41,772 nt of DNA from CAXBPY01 sp003455275 (GTDB lineage: Bacteria; Bacteroidota; Bacteroidia; Chitinophagales; UBA10324), in assembly GCA_963977675.1 (NCBI GenBank), contig CAXBPY010000022.1, positions 1 to 41,772 on the forward strand, given 5' to 3'. The notes below the pieces were generated by a model. The model was given only the letters and a program-made list of their open reading frames with translations, did no database searches and had not been told where the DNA came from. Positions 1 through 8,037 of the stretch are shown here, piece after piece. The position numbers and the translations under genes are program-made. Position 1 is the stretch's first letter. Each line of letters starts with the position of its first letter.

Positions 1-608
1 AACCGTGCATTGATGTCCTGTATATCTCCGAAGAGCCAATACATAATATCAATGAAGTGGCTGAACTGAGTGAACAGTGGCCCGCCATCGAGTGCATATA
101 AACCCTTCCAGCCGCCCTTGTTGTAATACCGGTCATCACGGTTCCAGTAGCAGTTTACCTGCACCATAAATATTTTTCCGAAACGCTTTTCATTCACCAA
201 ACTCTTGAGCCATGCGCTCGGTGGTGAGTATCGGTTTTGCATCACACAAAAAACCTGTCGGCTCACTTTCAATGCCTGAAAGATCACCTGCTCGCATTCC
301 GCTTTTGTAAGTCCCATTGGTTTCTCGCACACCACATGACACATATTCTCCAACGCAAGAATGGATTGCTTGGCATGATGTCCATTGGGCGTGCAGATGT
401 TCACCACATCCAATTTCAGATCAGCCGCAAACAGTTCTTCAATGGAGGTGAAAAATTTTGTTCCGAAATCTTTCTCGGCAGTTTCTTTTAAGGAAGGATT
501 TGTATCAACCACTGCGGCGAGTTCCGCATTCGCATTCCGGCGAATCATTTCTGCGTGGCGTTTTCCAATGTGACCGAAACCAATAACGGCAAAACGGATT
601 TTACTCAT
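1..608 (-). CDS. Gfo/Idh/MocA family oxidoreductase (C-terminus outside window)
   Basis: NAD(P)-dependent sugar or cyclitol dehydrogenase family, cytoplasmic. The first 202 residues are visible. They begin with MSKIRFAVIGFGHIGKRH, whose GFGHIG is the Rossmann dinucleotide-binding loop, followed by an acidic strand end (AAVVDTNP). The family motif EKP is present (CEKPMGLTKAE, near residue 93). The aromatic-rich stretch around residues 140-190 (QNRYSPPSAWL, NRDDRYYNKGGWKG) matches the start of the substrate-binding domain. The start is the ATG at 608, nine bases behind the stop of the Wzi-like gene, so the two are probably cotranscribed. That neighbour suggests a role in surface polysaccharide metabolism, for example nucleotide-sugar modification, but the substrate cannot be read from the sequence. 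The frame runs off the left edge without a stop. Confidence 0.9.
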   Translation of the reverse strand, partial: MSKIRFAVIGFGHIGKRHAEMIRRNANAELAAVVDTNPSLKETAEKDFGTKFFTSIEELFAADLKLDVVNICTPNGHHAKQSILALENMCHVVCEKPMGLTKAECEQVIFQALKVSRQVFCVMQNRYSPPSAWLKSLVNEKRFGKIFMVQVNCYWNRDDRYYNKGGWKGLYALDGGPLFTQFSHFIDIMYWLFGDIQDINAR

Positions 609-617
609 AGTGTATTT

Positions 618-2309
618 TCAGAAGTCGTAATAGTGATTAAAGAGTGAAGTCTTGATTCCAAAAGTAATGAAGTTGGTAGTGCTCAATTTTCCATCAGTGT
701 TTTCCTGACGATAAGTGTATGAGACTTCAGCAAGCAAATTGTTATGTCGATTCAGCAGGTAATTCACTTTCGCACTCACATACAAAATCGTTTGCGGAAT
801 TCCCTGACCAACATAGTTGCCCCATGTTCCAACAAATGTTCCTTGCTTGTATGCATCCTGAATATTGTAGTCAGAGTTGAAAATATCATGACCAACATTT
901 CCGGTATCGGAATCAATACCGCGCATTACATACATCACTTCAGTACCAATAAACCAATTTTTAAAATGATACTGGATGAATCCCAGCATCTCGCGTGAGT
1001 TTGAACCAACAGGATCAGCGAGCGCCTGATTAGCATGAGCATAATTGATAGTGGTGAGTTTGTGTCCGTAAGTGTAAGGCCATATTTCATTGTATTCCGC
1101 CTGAAGGGAAAGCCCTTTCACTTTAAAAGCATCATAAGATTTCAAACCCAACTGATACGCATATTTATTTCCGAAATATCCTTTCTCCTTCTTTGTTCTG
1201 CTGAGGTTGAAATCATCGAGAAAGAATTGATTGTAAAAAGTAAGATGATGACAAATGTTCCATCTGAAATTCCATCCAAGCATGGAATTATCCGGCGAAC
1301 CAAAGTTCCACTGAACGGAGTGATAAAAAATAATGGGGTTGAGATACTGTGCATCAAACCCGCGATAGGTAACAGAATCCTGTGCCTGCCATATCACTGC
1401 TTCAAATAAACCAATTTCAATTTTTCTTCCTATCAAAGTACTGAGATAATGGAGTGCTATATATTTTTTCCGGAAGCCCTCACCGAGTTGTGATTTTTCT
1501 TTTGCATCAAACATTTGTGCCCACATGTTGGTGTATTGAAATTTCCAGGCAGAAGTAGTGAGCCTGAGAAATGGATAGGCAGATGCATTATCAGATAATA
1601 AAAGCGAACGATAACCATCACCAATAAAATTTTTTCCCTGGCCAAAAACCAAATCAAAATGTTTGTTCGCATGCCATGCAATCAACCCGGATTCACTCGG
1701 AAAATCATAAGCTCCGGTCGTTTTATATACTTTGATTTTTCCGCTACCGGGAACAAACGCCTGAACTTCTTTTACATGATCAATAATCCATTGAGGAAAT
1801 AAAACCTGGTTCTCGGAGTAATCAGTTTCAAAAGAAAATTTTTTTCCGAGTGTTCCGGTCACTCTGAATCCGCGGCTGTTGGAATAGGTTCGGCGGTCGT
1901 GTTCGAAATCATTTCCATATTCAAAATCTATGAGCGGATTCACAGTTAAGATCAAATCATCCTTATTAACATTAATTAAATTAGAATCGAAAAGATGATA
2001 CTTCACACAAGGAAAAAATCCGTTTGGTTTTGTTTTTTCGGCGCTCTGAGAATTGGTTTCAATAATCAGGACTTCATTTGAATCAGAAGTTGATGGAAAA
2101 TTATTTAACAAATAAGGACGGAATGAAGTGTGAAAACCATTGGCATGGAAAAAAGAAACATCATTTATTGTAGCATCAAAATATCCCGCTGATTGCCGGT
2201 CAAGCGGAAGAAGGTATTGCTGTGCCGAAGAATAAAAACCAGCAAGCAGAAAAAACAGCAATACGATAAAACTCTTTGAAAAATAAATTCTGCAGTTTCG
2301 AAAATTCAT
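618..2309 (-). CDS. Outer-membrane beta-barrel protein, capsule-assembly Wzi / RemB-like
   Basis: Predicted exported outer-membrane protein of 563 residues. An ATG at 2309 gives a classical signal peptide (MNFRNC..., hydrophobic core IVLLFFLLAGF, then SSAQQ). The frame extends 50 codons upstream, but that stretch overlaps the tRNA-Arg and its terminator, so the longer start is rejected. The mature part is rich in alternating aromatic and polar beta strands and ends in Phe, as outer-membrane barrels do. The stretch FGQGKNFIGDGYRSLLLSD (about residue 216) resembles a conserved segment that I associate with Wzi-like/RemB-like Bacteroidota proteins; this is recognition from memory, not a search. 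Wzi proteins anchor capsule at the cell surface, and RemB is linked to gliding-related surface processes. The oxidoreductase follows after nine bases, which supports a polysaccharide context. Confidence 0.72.
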   Translation of the reverse strand: MNFRNCRIYFSKSFIVLLFFLLAGFYSSAQQYLLPLDRQSAGYFDATINDVSFFHANGFHTSFRPYLLNNFPSTSDSNEVLIIETNSQSAEKTKPNGFFPCVKYHLFDSNLINVNKDDLILTVNPLIDFEYGNDFEHDRRTYSNSRGFRVTGTLGKKFSFETDYSENQVLFPQWIIDHVKEVQAFVPGSGKIKVYKTTGAYDFPSESGLIAWHANKHFDLVFGQGKNFIGDGYRSLLLSDNASAYPFLRLTTSAWKFQYTNMWAQMFDAKEKSQLGEGFRKKYIALHYLSTLIGRKIEIGLFEAVIWQAQDSVTYRGFDAQYLNPIIFYHSVQWNFGSPDNSMLGWNFRWNICHHLTFYNQFFLDDFNLSRTKKEKGYFGNKYAYQLGLKSYDAFKVKGLSLQAEYNEIWPYTYGHKLTTINYAHANQALADPVGSNSREMLGFIQYHFKNWFIGTEVMYVMRGIDSDTGNVGHDIFNSDYNIQDAYKQGTFVGTWGNYVGQGIPQTILYVSAKVNYLLNRHNNLLAEVSYTYRQENTDGKLSTTNFITFGIKTSLFNHYYDF

Positions 2310-2400
2310 TCGTGTGTGGTAAATCGGCGCAAAGGAATGAAAATACTTTTTGAAAAAATGAGAGAAGTGTTGACGAATAAGCCTGAAGTGTGTATTAAAC

Positions 2401-2437
2401 AAAAATGCCCTCCGCATATCTGGGAGAGCATTTTTTT
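2401..2437. terminator. Rho-independent terminator behind tRNA-Arg (bidirectional shape)
   Basis: Stem arms AATGCCCTCC and GGAGAGCATT (one G-T wobble) enclose a nine-base loop, with an A-run on one side and seven T on the other. Read on the minus strand it ends the tRNA-Arg transcript four bases after the tRNA and isolates it from the Wzi-like gene. Confidence 0.8.
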
Positions 2438-2440
2438 CTG

Positions 2441-2514
2441 TGACCCTGCAAGGATTCAAACCTTGAACCTTCTGATCCGTAGTCAGATACTCTATTCAGT
2501 TGAGCTACAGGGCC
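2441..2514 (-). tRNA. tRNA-Arg (anticodon ACG)
   Basis: The minus strand folds as a complete cloverleaf of 74 nt. The acceptor arms are GGCCCTG and CAGGGTC (one G-T pair) with discriminator A. The D arm is GCTC...GAGT, and the anticodon stem TCTGA/TCAGA holds loop CTACGGA (anticodon ACG). The T arm is CAAGG/CTTG with TTTGAATC. CCA is not encoded. The anticodon A34 would normally be deaminated to inosine by TadA to read CGU/CGC/CGA. Confidence 0.97.
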
Positions 2515-2529
2515 GGTTATTTGGGAGCG

Positions 2530-2537
2530 CAATAATA
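2530..2537 (-). promoter_or_regulatory. Possible -7 element for tRNA-Arg
   Basis: The minus-strand sequence TATTATTG lies 15 bases before the tRNA, one mismatch from the Bacteroidota TAnnTTTG box. It is followed by CGCTCCC, the same seven bases that follow the rpoC -7 box. No clear -33 TTTG is seen at the right distance, so this is tentative. Confidence 0.35.
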
Positions 2538-2609
2538 ATCTTCCAATGTAGAATAAGGAAACAAGAATCTGATTTTTGATTTCCTGTCGTCATTAAGGCA
2601 CATGGATTT

Positions 2610-2644
2610 ACTAATAACAAATAGCAATAAACTAAAAACCAATA
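2610..2644. repeat. Degenerate 7-bp tandem repeat, five units (ACTAATA type)
   Basis: Five consecutive heptamers ACTAATA, ACAAATA, GCAATAA, ACTAAAA, ACCAATA, directly behind the mocR stop codon. The 7-base period is exact although the units have diverged. The first unit is identical to the first unit of the array at 8207. Confidence 0.75.
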
Positions 2645-2656
2645 TCAGAAACAGAC

Positions 2657-4132
2657 TCACCAATATTTCTTCCTGATTGCTTCGTTCAAAAGTTTAACTG
2701 ACTTTTCTATTTCACGGATATTCATCCACCCAAAACCAAGTCGCGTGCTGTTAAGTTTTTTTCTGGAAGTATTAAATATGAGTCCCGGAGAAATTATCAG
2801 CTCTTCATTATTTCGCAGGCGTAAAGCCATTTCAGGTAAAGGAATTTTATTATCAAACTTTGCCCAAATGGCAAGTCCGCCGTCAGGAACTTTGAATTCC
2901 ATTACATCATTTAGTTTGTCTTTGAGTAAGGAACACATGTAATCGCGACGCTTGTGATATTCTTTTAAAACTTTTTTCATGTGCCTTCTGATTTCGCCTT
3001 CAATAAACAATTCCGCCACAGCCTGTTCCAGGAAAGGATCGCCCTGTACATCTATTATTTGCCTCATGCGCGAAAGTTCAACCATCAGATTTTTTGGAGC
3101 AACGATGTATCCAATGCGCAGTGATGGAGCAAGTGTTTTGCTTAATGTTCCAATATAAATCACCAACCCTTTTCTATCTGCACTGGCAAGCGGAAGAATG
3201 GGCGCACTCTGATAATGAAAGTCATAATCATAATCATCTTCAATAATGATGAACCCGTACTTTTCAGCAAGAGATAATAATTTCATCCTTCGGGCGGCAG
3301 TAAGTGTTACGGTGGTAGGGTAGTGGTGATGAGGAGTTACATATACTGCACGGATTTTTTTTCGCTGACATATTTTTTCAATCTGATCCACATCAATTCC
3401 ATTGTCATCAACCGGAATGCGAATGAGTTTACCGCCGAGGTTTTCGAAAGTCAGATCTATGTATTTATAACTTGTTTCAGCAACAATCACATGGTCTCCG
3501 GGTTCAATCAGAATTTTTGAGAGAAGATAAAATCCCATCTGGCTGCCGCGGGTGATAAAAATATTTTCCATGGTGGTCTGCAGGCCCCGCGTGTCATTGA
3601 GATATTCCGAAAGAACTTTTCGCAACACTTGGTGACCTTCGGTATTTACATAAGTGAAATTCTTGATTGAAGATTTTCTGTTAAACACACTCCTGTATGC
3701 TTTTGAAATTTGTTCAACAGGAACAAGCCGAACATCCGGCCCGTCATGAAATCCCATGATGTGCCGCCATGTTCGGGATGAATCATGAATGTTATGATTC
3801 ATTTTTACTTTAAATCCGGTCGTTTCTTTTTTATCAAAAACTTTTTCAGCACTCAACTTTACAGGATGCATTTCCGGTAAATGTTGATTCACGAATGTTC
3901 CTTTCGAAGGAACAGAAGTGAGCCAGTCCTGAGCAAGCAATTCATCATAAGCATTTACAATCGTTTTCCGGTGAACGCCGGTTGCTTCAGCAAGCACCCT
4001 TGTGCCCGGCATCCGTGATCCGGGTTTGATTACTCCCTGTTTAATTTCTTTAATGATGCTATTGGCAATTTGCAGGTATACCGGAAGGTCTGATTGCTTT
4101 TGAATCTGTATGATGGATTTCCAGGGTAACAT
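2657..4132 (-). CDS. MocR/PdxR-family transcriptional regulator (GntR HTH + aminotransferase-like domain)
   Basis: A 491-residue fusion typical of the MocR subfamily of GntR regulators. Residues about 10-80 form the winged helix (LPVYLQIANSIIKEIKQG, then SRMPGTRVLAEATGVHRKTI). Residues about 120-491 form a fold-type I aminotransferase-like domain. It contains the acidic cofactor segment EDDYDYDF (298-305) and the Schiff-base lysine in GTLSKTLAPSLRIGY (K332), so PLP binding appears intact. Known members sense PLP or amino compounds and control vitamin B6, GABA, taurine or D-Ala-D-Ala genes. Here no vitamin B6 gene is adjacent; the divergent neighbour is a small secreted protein. An inverted repeat overlaps its own promoter, which suggests autoregulation. 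The target metabolite is unknown. Confidence 0.95.
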   Translation of the reverse strand: MLPWKSIIQIQKQSDLPVYLQIANSIIKEIKQGVIKPGSRMPGTRVLAEATGVHRKTIVNAYDELLAQDWLTSVPSKGTFVNQHLPEMHPVKLSAEKVFDKKETTGFKVKMNHNIHDSSRTWRHIMGFHDGPDVRLVPVEQISKAYRSVFNRKSSIKNFTYVNTEGHQVLRKVLSEYLNDTRGLQTTMENIFITRGSQMGFYLLSKILIEPGDHVIVAETSYKYIDLTFENLGGKLIRIPVDDNGIDVDQIEKICQRKKIRAVYVTPHHHYPTTVTLTAARRMKLLSLAEKYGFIIIEDDYDYDFHYQSAPILPLASADRKGLVIYIGTLSKTLAPSLRIGYIVAPKNLMVELSRMRQIIDVQGDPFLEQAVAELFIEGEIRRHMKKVLKEYHKRRDYMCSLLKDKLNDVMEFKVPDGGLAIWAKFDNKIPLPEMALRLRNNEELIISPGLIFNTSRKKLNSTRLGFGWMNIREIEKSVKLLNEAIRKKYW

Positions 4133-4137
4133 AGGCC

Positions 4138-4178
4138 GGACTACTTTGTTTGTTAAAAGTGGATGACAAAGGTAGTCC
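4138..4178. promoter_or_regulatory. Inverted repeat in the mocR divergent region, candidate operator
   Basis: GGACTACTTTGT (4138-4149) and ACAAAGGTAGTCC (4166-4178) are inverted copies differing by one inserted base, separated by 16 bases. The right arm covers the mocR -7 box. This placement fits an autorepressor site, but an RNA hairpin in the mocR leader is an alternative reading. Confidence 0.5.
4167..4174 (-). promoter_or_regulatory. -7 element TACCTTTG for mocR
   Basis: Exact match to TAnnTTTG on the minus strand, 34 bases before the mocR ATG. No good -33 TTTG at 18-21 bases. Confidence 0.45.
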
Positions 4179-4188
4179 TGTGCGCCAA

Positions 4189-4196
4189 TACTTTTG
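4189..4196 (+). promoter_or_regulatory. -7 element TACTTTTG for the small secreted protein
   Basis: Exact TAnnTTTG match, 42 bases before the ATG at 4239. It is back-to-back with the mocR -7 box, so the two divergent promoters overlap and could be controlled together. Confidence 0.45.
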
Positions 4197-4238
4197 GCTC
4201 ATCAAAAAAATAATTCTTAACACTTTAATTGATAAATC

Positions 4239-4673
4239 ATGAACAAATTTTCAATCCTTCGTTCGACAGCACTTTTAGTGCTTCTTTCCATTGTATCAGT
4301 TTTCGCTTATGCAAAAACTGAATCCGTGCCACCAGTTGGCAACTCAACTACTGTTCAATTTACAATTTCAATTCCTGACGAAGTTTCTTCATCCATCAGC
4401 CGTGTTGATGCTGAGAATGAAGTGGATTTTTACTTTAAGAAACAGGATGGCTCTGATGTTTTTCTTTTTTCAGTAAACAGAGTGTCAGAAAATCTCTGGG
4501 TAAATATTAAAGATCAGGTTGGATCTTATCAATTGCTCGATCATCGCGGCGGATACATCTACTTCGTTTCAAAAACTGATAAGTCTAAATTAAAAGGAGA
4601 AGACAGTGAAAAATATTCTGCTGTATTTTCTCAAATGGATGTACTGATTAAAAGCATAAAGATTACTGAGTAG
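4239..4673 (+). CDS. Small secreted protein of unknown function
   Basis: 144 residues with an N-terminal signal peptide (MNKFSILRSTALLVLLSIVSVFAYAK; cleavage likely after AYA). The mature part of about 119 residues is mixed alpha/beta and charged, without cysteines, lipobox or recognisable catalytic motif. I do not recognise a family. It has its own -7 box and is divergent from the MocR regulator, which is the only hint about control. It is followed by a terminator shared with the convergent TraB/GumN gene, so it appears to be monocistronic. It is either periplasmic or secreted. Confidence 0.85.
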   Translation: MNKFSILRSTALLVLLSIVSVFAYAKTESVPPVGNSTTVQFTISIPDEVSSSISRVDAENEVDFYFKKQDGSDVFLFSVNRVSENLWVNIKDQVGSYQLLDHRGGYIYFVSKTDKSKLKGEDSEKYSAVFSQMDVLIKSIKITE

Positions 4674-4726
4674 CTGTTTTTATAAACCTGACTTTTCAAA
4701 AAGGTGTTTTGGCGGGTCAGAAATCC

Positions 4727-4752
4727 GAAAGCCCCGAAAGGGCCTTTCTTAT
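4727..4752. terminator. Hairpin between convergent genes
   Basis: GAAAG-CCC / GGG-C-CTTTC with loop CGAAA and one bulged C, followed by TTATTTT. It lies between the ends of the secreted-protein gene and the TraB/GumN gene and could serve both. The T-tract is imperfect. Confidence 0.55.
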
Positions 4753-4771
4753 TTTCAGATTTCTTTATCTT

Positions 4772-6106
4772 CTAATAGGCAATTGAAGAGACTTTCAACC
4801 GAATGACAGAAAGGAATTTTTTTATTTCATCATGGTTCAGGATATCCGGATTGTAAACGATCGCCACGGCGGTTTCATTTCCATTTTCTACAACAAACAA
4901 ATATCCTGAAGTGGGCTTCATTTTATAGGCACGAACATCACGGCGTGTTGTAAAAGGGTTCTTAATTTTTGAAAGGCTATTGTTTCCGAAACCTGCTTCC
5001 TTCATTATTTCCGAGAGAGAATTTTTGCCGGTGCCCAAATAACCCGGAACAATACAGTAACGGTTTATTCCTTGTGAAAACCATCTAACATATTTTATCT
5101 TGTTTGTAACTTCGGTTTTATTAGTCAGCCGTATTGTGTCCGGCTCAGGGAAAATCAAGCCTGGCATAGCGAACCCAATTGTGCTTTCCGGGTAAACATA
5201 ATTCCAGCCTTCTTCTGTTTGGTTATTGTAAGAAGGAAAAACCGGATCAACAGTGTATCCTTTTTTTCTGAGCAGTGAAATCACGCCGCTATCACCACAA
5301 AGATGCGCCGCACCAAATGCTGCAAAGGTGGATTGCTCTCTTGCCATTCGCTCAACCTGATCTGCCATTCCTTTATTTCTGTTATAAAGAATGTGGGACA
5401 CGAAATCTTTTGACAACATTTCGAACTCTTCTCCTTCTAACAACACTGAAATATCTCCGTTGATATAATGATCGATAAAAGTATCAAGAGTTTCAGGCTG
5501 TGCATCACTTCGCACATAGTTCATCATGAAATCAATTTGCTGGCTCATGGTGAGCGAGTTAAAAACATTCAATTGTGTTTGCACCTGCTCCAGGGCATCT
5601 ACCTTCATTCCGGATTTTTTGGCCATCTGTTCAAAATATTCATCCAGAAAAAACAGGTTTGAATTTTTATCAGTTGAATCTTTTAAAACATCTCCGCCTG
5701 ACAAAAGAGTGGCAATGAAAACTGGTTTCATCCGAACGAAAAGGTTGGCAGGAAGTCCGGTGGAAGATTCAATTTTTGTTTTCAGTGAATCGAATTGCGC
5801 CGCACTGAGAAAATCTTCAACTGACTGACCGCTATCAAGCATCATGTTACTGAGGACCTCTTCGCTGTTTATCTCATCTACTTTTAATTCCATTGCAAAT
5901 CTGCTGCAGTTAGTAAAACACACGAGAACAGAATCGCTGAAATGAAACGCACGCTTATCGCGGGTATGCATGGTTCCATAGAGATAAGATGGGGAGAGTA
6001 GCCCATTACCACTCACTCTCCATAATAATGTTCCACTGGTAGGTAAATTTTCTGCTGATGAAGTAAGGAAGGGGAAGAGTAATATAAAAAATAACGAGCG
6101 CGCCAT
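4772..6106 (-). CDS. TraB/GumN family protein, exported
   Basis: 444 residues with a short signal peptide (MARSLFFILLFPFLTSSAE). Residues about 22-280 form the TraB/GumN domain. The first GxxH motif is in SYLYGTMHT (near 41-49), the conserved glutamate follows in MELKVDE, and the second GxxH is in FGAAHLCGDSG (near 268). These residues are the proposed metalloprotease-like site of the TraB/PrgY/TIKI clan. A further domain of about 160 residues (285-444) follows, which I do not recognise; it is longer than the minimal GumN protein. Its ATG overlaps the stop of the upstream TPR gene (TAATG), so translation is probably coupled. It is the last gene of a three-gene run of exported proteins. Protease activity is inferred from the family only. 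Confidence 0.88.
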   Translation of the reverse strand: MARSLFFILLFPFLTSSAENLPTSGTLLWRVSGNGLLSPSYLYGTMHTRDKRAFHFSDSVLVCFTNCSRFAMELKVDEINSEEVLSNMMLDSGQSVEDFLSAAQFDSLKTKIESSTGLPANLFVRMKPVFIATLLSGGDVLKDSTDKNSNLFFLDEYFEQMAKKSGMKVDALEQVQTQLNVFNSLTMSQQIDFMMNYVRSDAQPETLDTFIDHYINGDISVLLEGEEFEMLSKDFVSHILYNRNKGMADQVERMAREQSTFAAFGAAHLCGDSGVISLLRKKGYTVDPVFPSYNNQTEEGWNYVYPESTIGFAMPGLIFPEPDTIRLTNKTEVTNKIKYVRWFSQGINRYCIVPGYLGTGKNSLSEIMKEAGFGNNSLSKIKNPFTTRRDVRAYKMKPTSGYLFVVENGNETAVAIVYNPDILNHDEIKKFLSVIRLKVSSIAY

Positions 6107-6873
6107 TATTGCGGAGCATTCAACTCATTGAGCAATGACTGACATTCCTTTAAGTATGAAGCATCGTCTTCAAACCGAGGTTTAAGAGCGAGGGCTTTCT
6201 TCAAAGCTTCTTTTGCCTTATCCGGTTGTTCGTTATCCTTATAAGCTTTTGCCAGGTCGAGGTAAAACAAAATATCATTTCCATCAAGAGATATTGCCTT
6301 GTTGTAATTATCAATAGCAGCATTTAAACTTCCATCTGGTATTCCACCGAATAATGAATTGGCTGCAGCTTTTTCCATCCAGTTAAGGTTGGCTACTTCA
6401 TAGTTCCATTTGCCAAGCACATGATAGGCGCCAGCGTGATTTGGATTATACTTTATTGCCAACTCAACATAGTTTTTGATATCACGACTTGCAGCTACTT
6501 TATCTCGGGCTCCACTTATGAGTGCCATTCTTCCCATCGCAACTGCCATCACAAAATTTGATTCAGCATCAGTGGAATTAATTTTCAAAGCTTTCACTGC
6601 ATATTGTTTCGCAGTAACGAAGAACTCTTTTTTCTTTTGCTCATCTGACTGACGGTTACCAATTCTGGAACACATCAGACTTGCCTGCCAGGCCGCTTCA
6701 TAATTGTTCGATTCGCTTTTAAGTGCACCTTTAAATTTTTCGAGCGCCTCTTCTTCCTTCATCTGAGTTACCAGTGATTCGCCCTGCTTTACCAGAAGAG
6801 GGGCATCAGATGACTGAGCGAAAGAACCGGCGGTTATTGATATAAATAAAAGGATTACGATTTGTGTTTTCAT
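6106..6873 (-). CDS. Exported tetratricopeptide-repeat protein
   Basis: 255 residues from the ATG at 6873, chosen because it puts a signal peptide (MKTQIVILLFISITAGSFAQ) at the N-terminus; the frame is open 11 codons further upstream. TPR-like helical pairs cover most of the mature chain (GESLVTQMKEEEALEKFKGAL; the region near NPNHAGAYHVLGKWNY; NYNKAISLDGNDILFYLDLAKAY; EALKKALALKP). TPR arrays bind partner proteins. Its gene overlaps the start of the TraB/GumN gene by one base, so the two products are probably made together and may interact in the periplasm. Confidence 0.9.
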   Translation of the reverse strand: MKTQIVILLFISITAGSFAQSSDAPLLVKQGESLVTQMKEEEALEKFKGALKSESNNYEAAWQASLMCSRIGNRQSDEQKKKEFFVTAKQYAVKALKINSTDAESNFVMAVAMGRMALISGARDKVAASRDIKNYVELAIKYNPNHAGAYHVLGKWNYEVANLNWMEKAAANSLFGGIPDGSLNAAIDNYNKAISLDGNDILFYLDLAKAYKDNEQPDKAKEALKKALALKPRFEDDASYLKECQSLLNELNAPQ

Positions 6874-6943
6874 GCGCGAAAAATATTTAACATTTGATTT
6901 GCTCAAGCATTTGTGAATGAAATGTTGAGAATTTTTTTTACAA

Positions 6944-7924
6944 TTAATACATAGGTAAATTATTCAGTACATATAAATATTTTCTTGCTTTTCTGTTTCC
7001 ATAATCGCTGAAAGCCTTCTTCGCCCATGATTTGGCGAGGTCAATTTTTCCGGTCACCTCACATCCCAATGCCATATTGAAACAAGCGCGCCCTGCAATT
7101 TTGCTATCCTTTGACTGGCTAAGCGCATTCCATTTTTCCATCGCTCCATTCCAATCATTGCTTACTGCACGACGCCAGCCTACTTTCATTGCATCGTTTC
7201 CGCGTTTGTAAATATCACGGCTCTGCCACACCACCTCTGGTAAGTATCGGCGCGCAGAAATATCTCCGATGTAATTTCCTGTATTGGTAATGGCAGAAGT
7301 TGGAATCGGTGAAGTGGGCAGCAAGCCGCCGACTGTTTGTTGCAATTGATCACCAAACTGATCGAACACTGACATTGTTAGCGTATCATACAATCGCCAT
7401 GAATATGTAACACTGTAATGAATGTCTTTCGGAGGAATGTATCCACCGCTTTTTACCATAGTGATTCCGCTCACAACTGTTCCTACAATGTTGTCTGAAT
7501 TTGTATCAAATGTTTCCAGAACCATCAATGCATCGCATTTGTTCTCGCGGCACATTTGCTTTACTGTTTCCCACGAAAGCGGATTAGGCGATTTGATATT
7601 GATAGTACTACGGCTAAGCACATGATGAATTGGGATGAAAGCATGTGTGCCGTCCCATCGATTCATTTCTTGAGTAAATGAGTTCAATGCCTCTTCCCCG
7701 CCTAACAAATCACCTGCAATTGCTTCTCCAGTGAGAATGGATTCAAGTGCATTATCAGATTTCCTGGAACTATCAACCCGTGAGCGATTCATAAGAGCGA
7801 GTGATTTTATATTTTGAGGAAGATTAACCTGCGGAGGATAAGTAACCTTTACACTCATGGTAGTGGTTGCACACGAAGCAAAAAATAAAATTGCTATTGA
7901 GAGAAGGAGTAATTTTTTTTTCAT
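6944..7924 (-). CDS. Lipoprotein, DUF6340-like
   Basis: 326 residues from the ATG at 7924, chosen for the lipoprotein signal MKKKLLLLSIAILFFASC (lipobox FASC, lipidated Cys18). The region after it (YPPQVNLPQNIKSLALMNRS) resembles Bacteroidota DUF6340 proteins, which I recall as beginning with a PAEVNLP-type segment. The C-terminal about 80 residues (RRAVSNDWNGAMEKWNALSQ ... GRACFNMALGCEVTGKIDLAKSWAKKAF) are TPR-like. It is probably anchored in the outer membrane or inner face of the envelope. It lies 70 bases upstream of the TPR gene on the same strand and may head the operon with it and the TraB/GumN gene. Function unknown. Confidence 0.85.
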   Translation of the reverse strand: MKKKLLLLSIAILFFASCATTTMSVKVTYPPQVNLPQNIKSLALMNRSRVDSSRKSDNALESILTGEAIAGDLLGGEEALNSFTQEMNRWDGTHAFIPIHHVLSRSTINIKSPNPLSWETVKQMCRENKCDALMVLETFDTNSDNIVGTVVSGITMVKSGGYIPPKDIHYSVTYSWRLYDTLTMSVFDQFGDQLQQTVGGLLPTSPIPTSAITNTGNYIGDISARRYLPEVVWQSRDIYKRGNDAMKVGWRRAVSNDWNGAMEKWNALSQSKDSKIAGRACFNMALGCEVTGKIDLAKSWAKKAFSDYGNRKARKYLYVLNNLPMY

Positions 7925-8037
7925 GTTGAAAGAATTGATGCGAAGAAAATTTTTTCCCGGCTTAATCAAAATGATGCCAGAATTTTTTTTAGCCTGTCCT
8001 TTGAGTTTAATGGCAATAGGTGAATACTATTTGAAGT

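Noticed and set aside
2310..2459. 50-codon N-terminal extension of the Wzi-like protein
   Set aside because: It would translate through the tRNA-Arg terminator and into the tRNA gene, and would bury the signal peptide.
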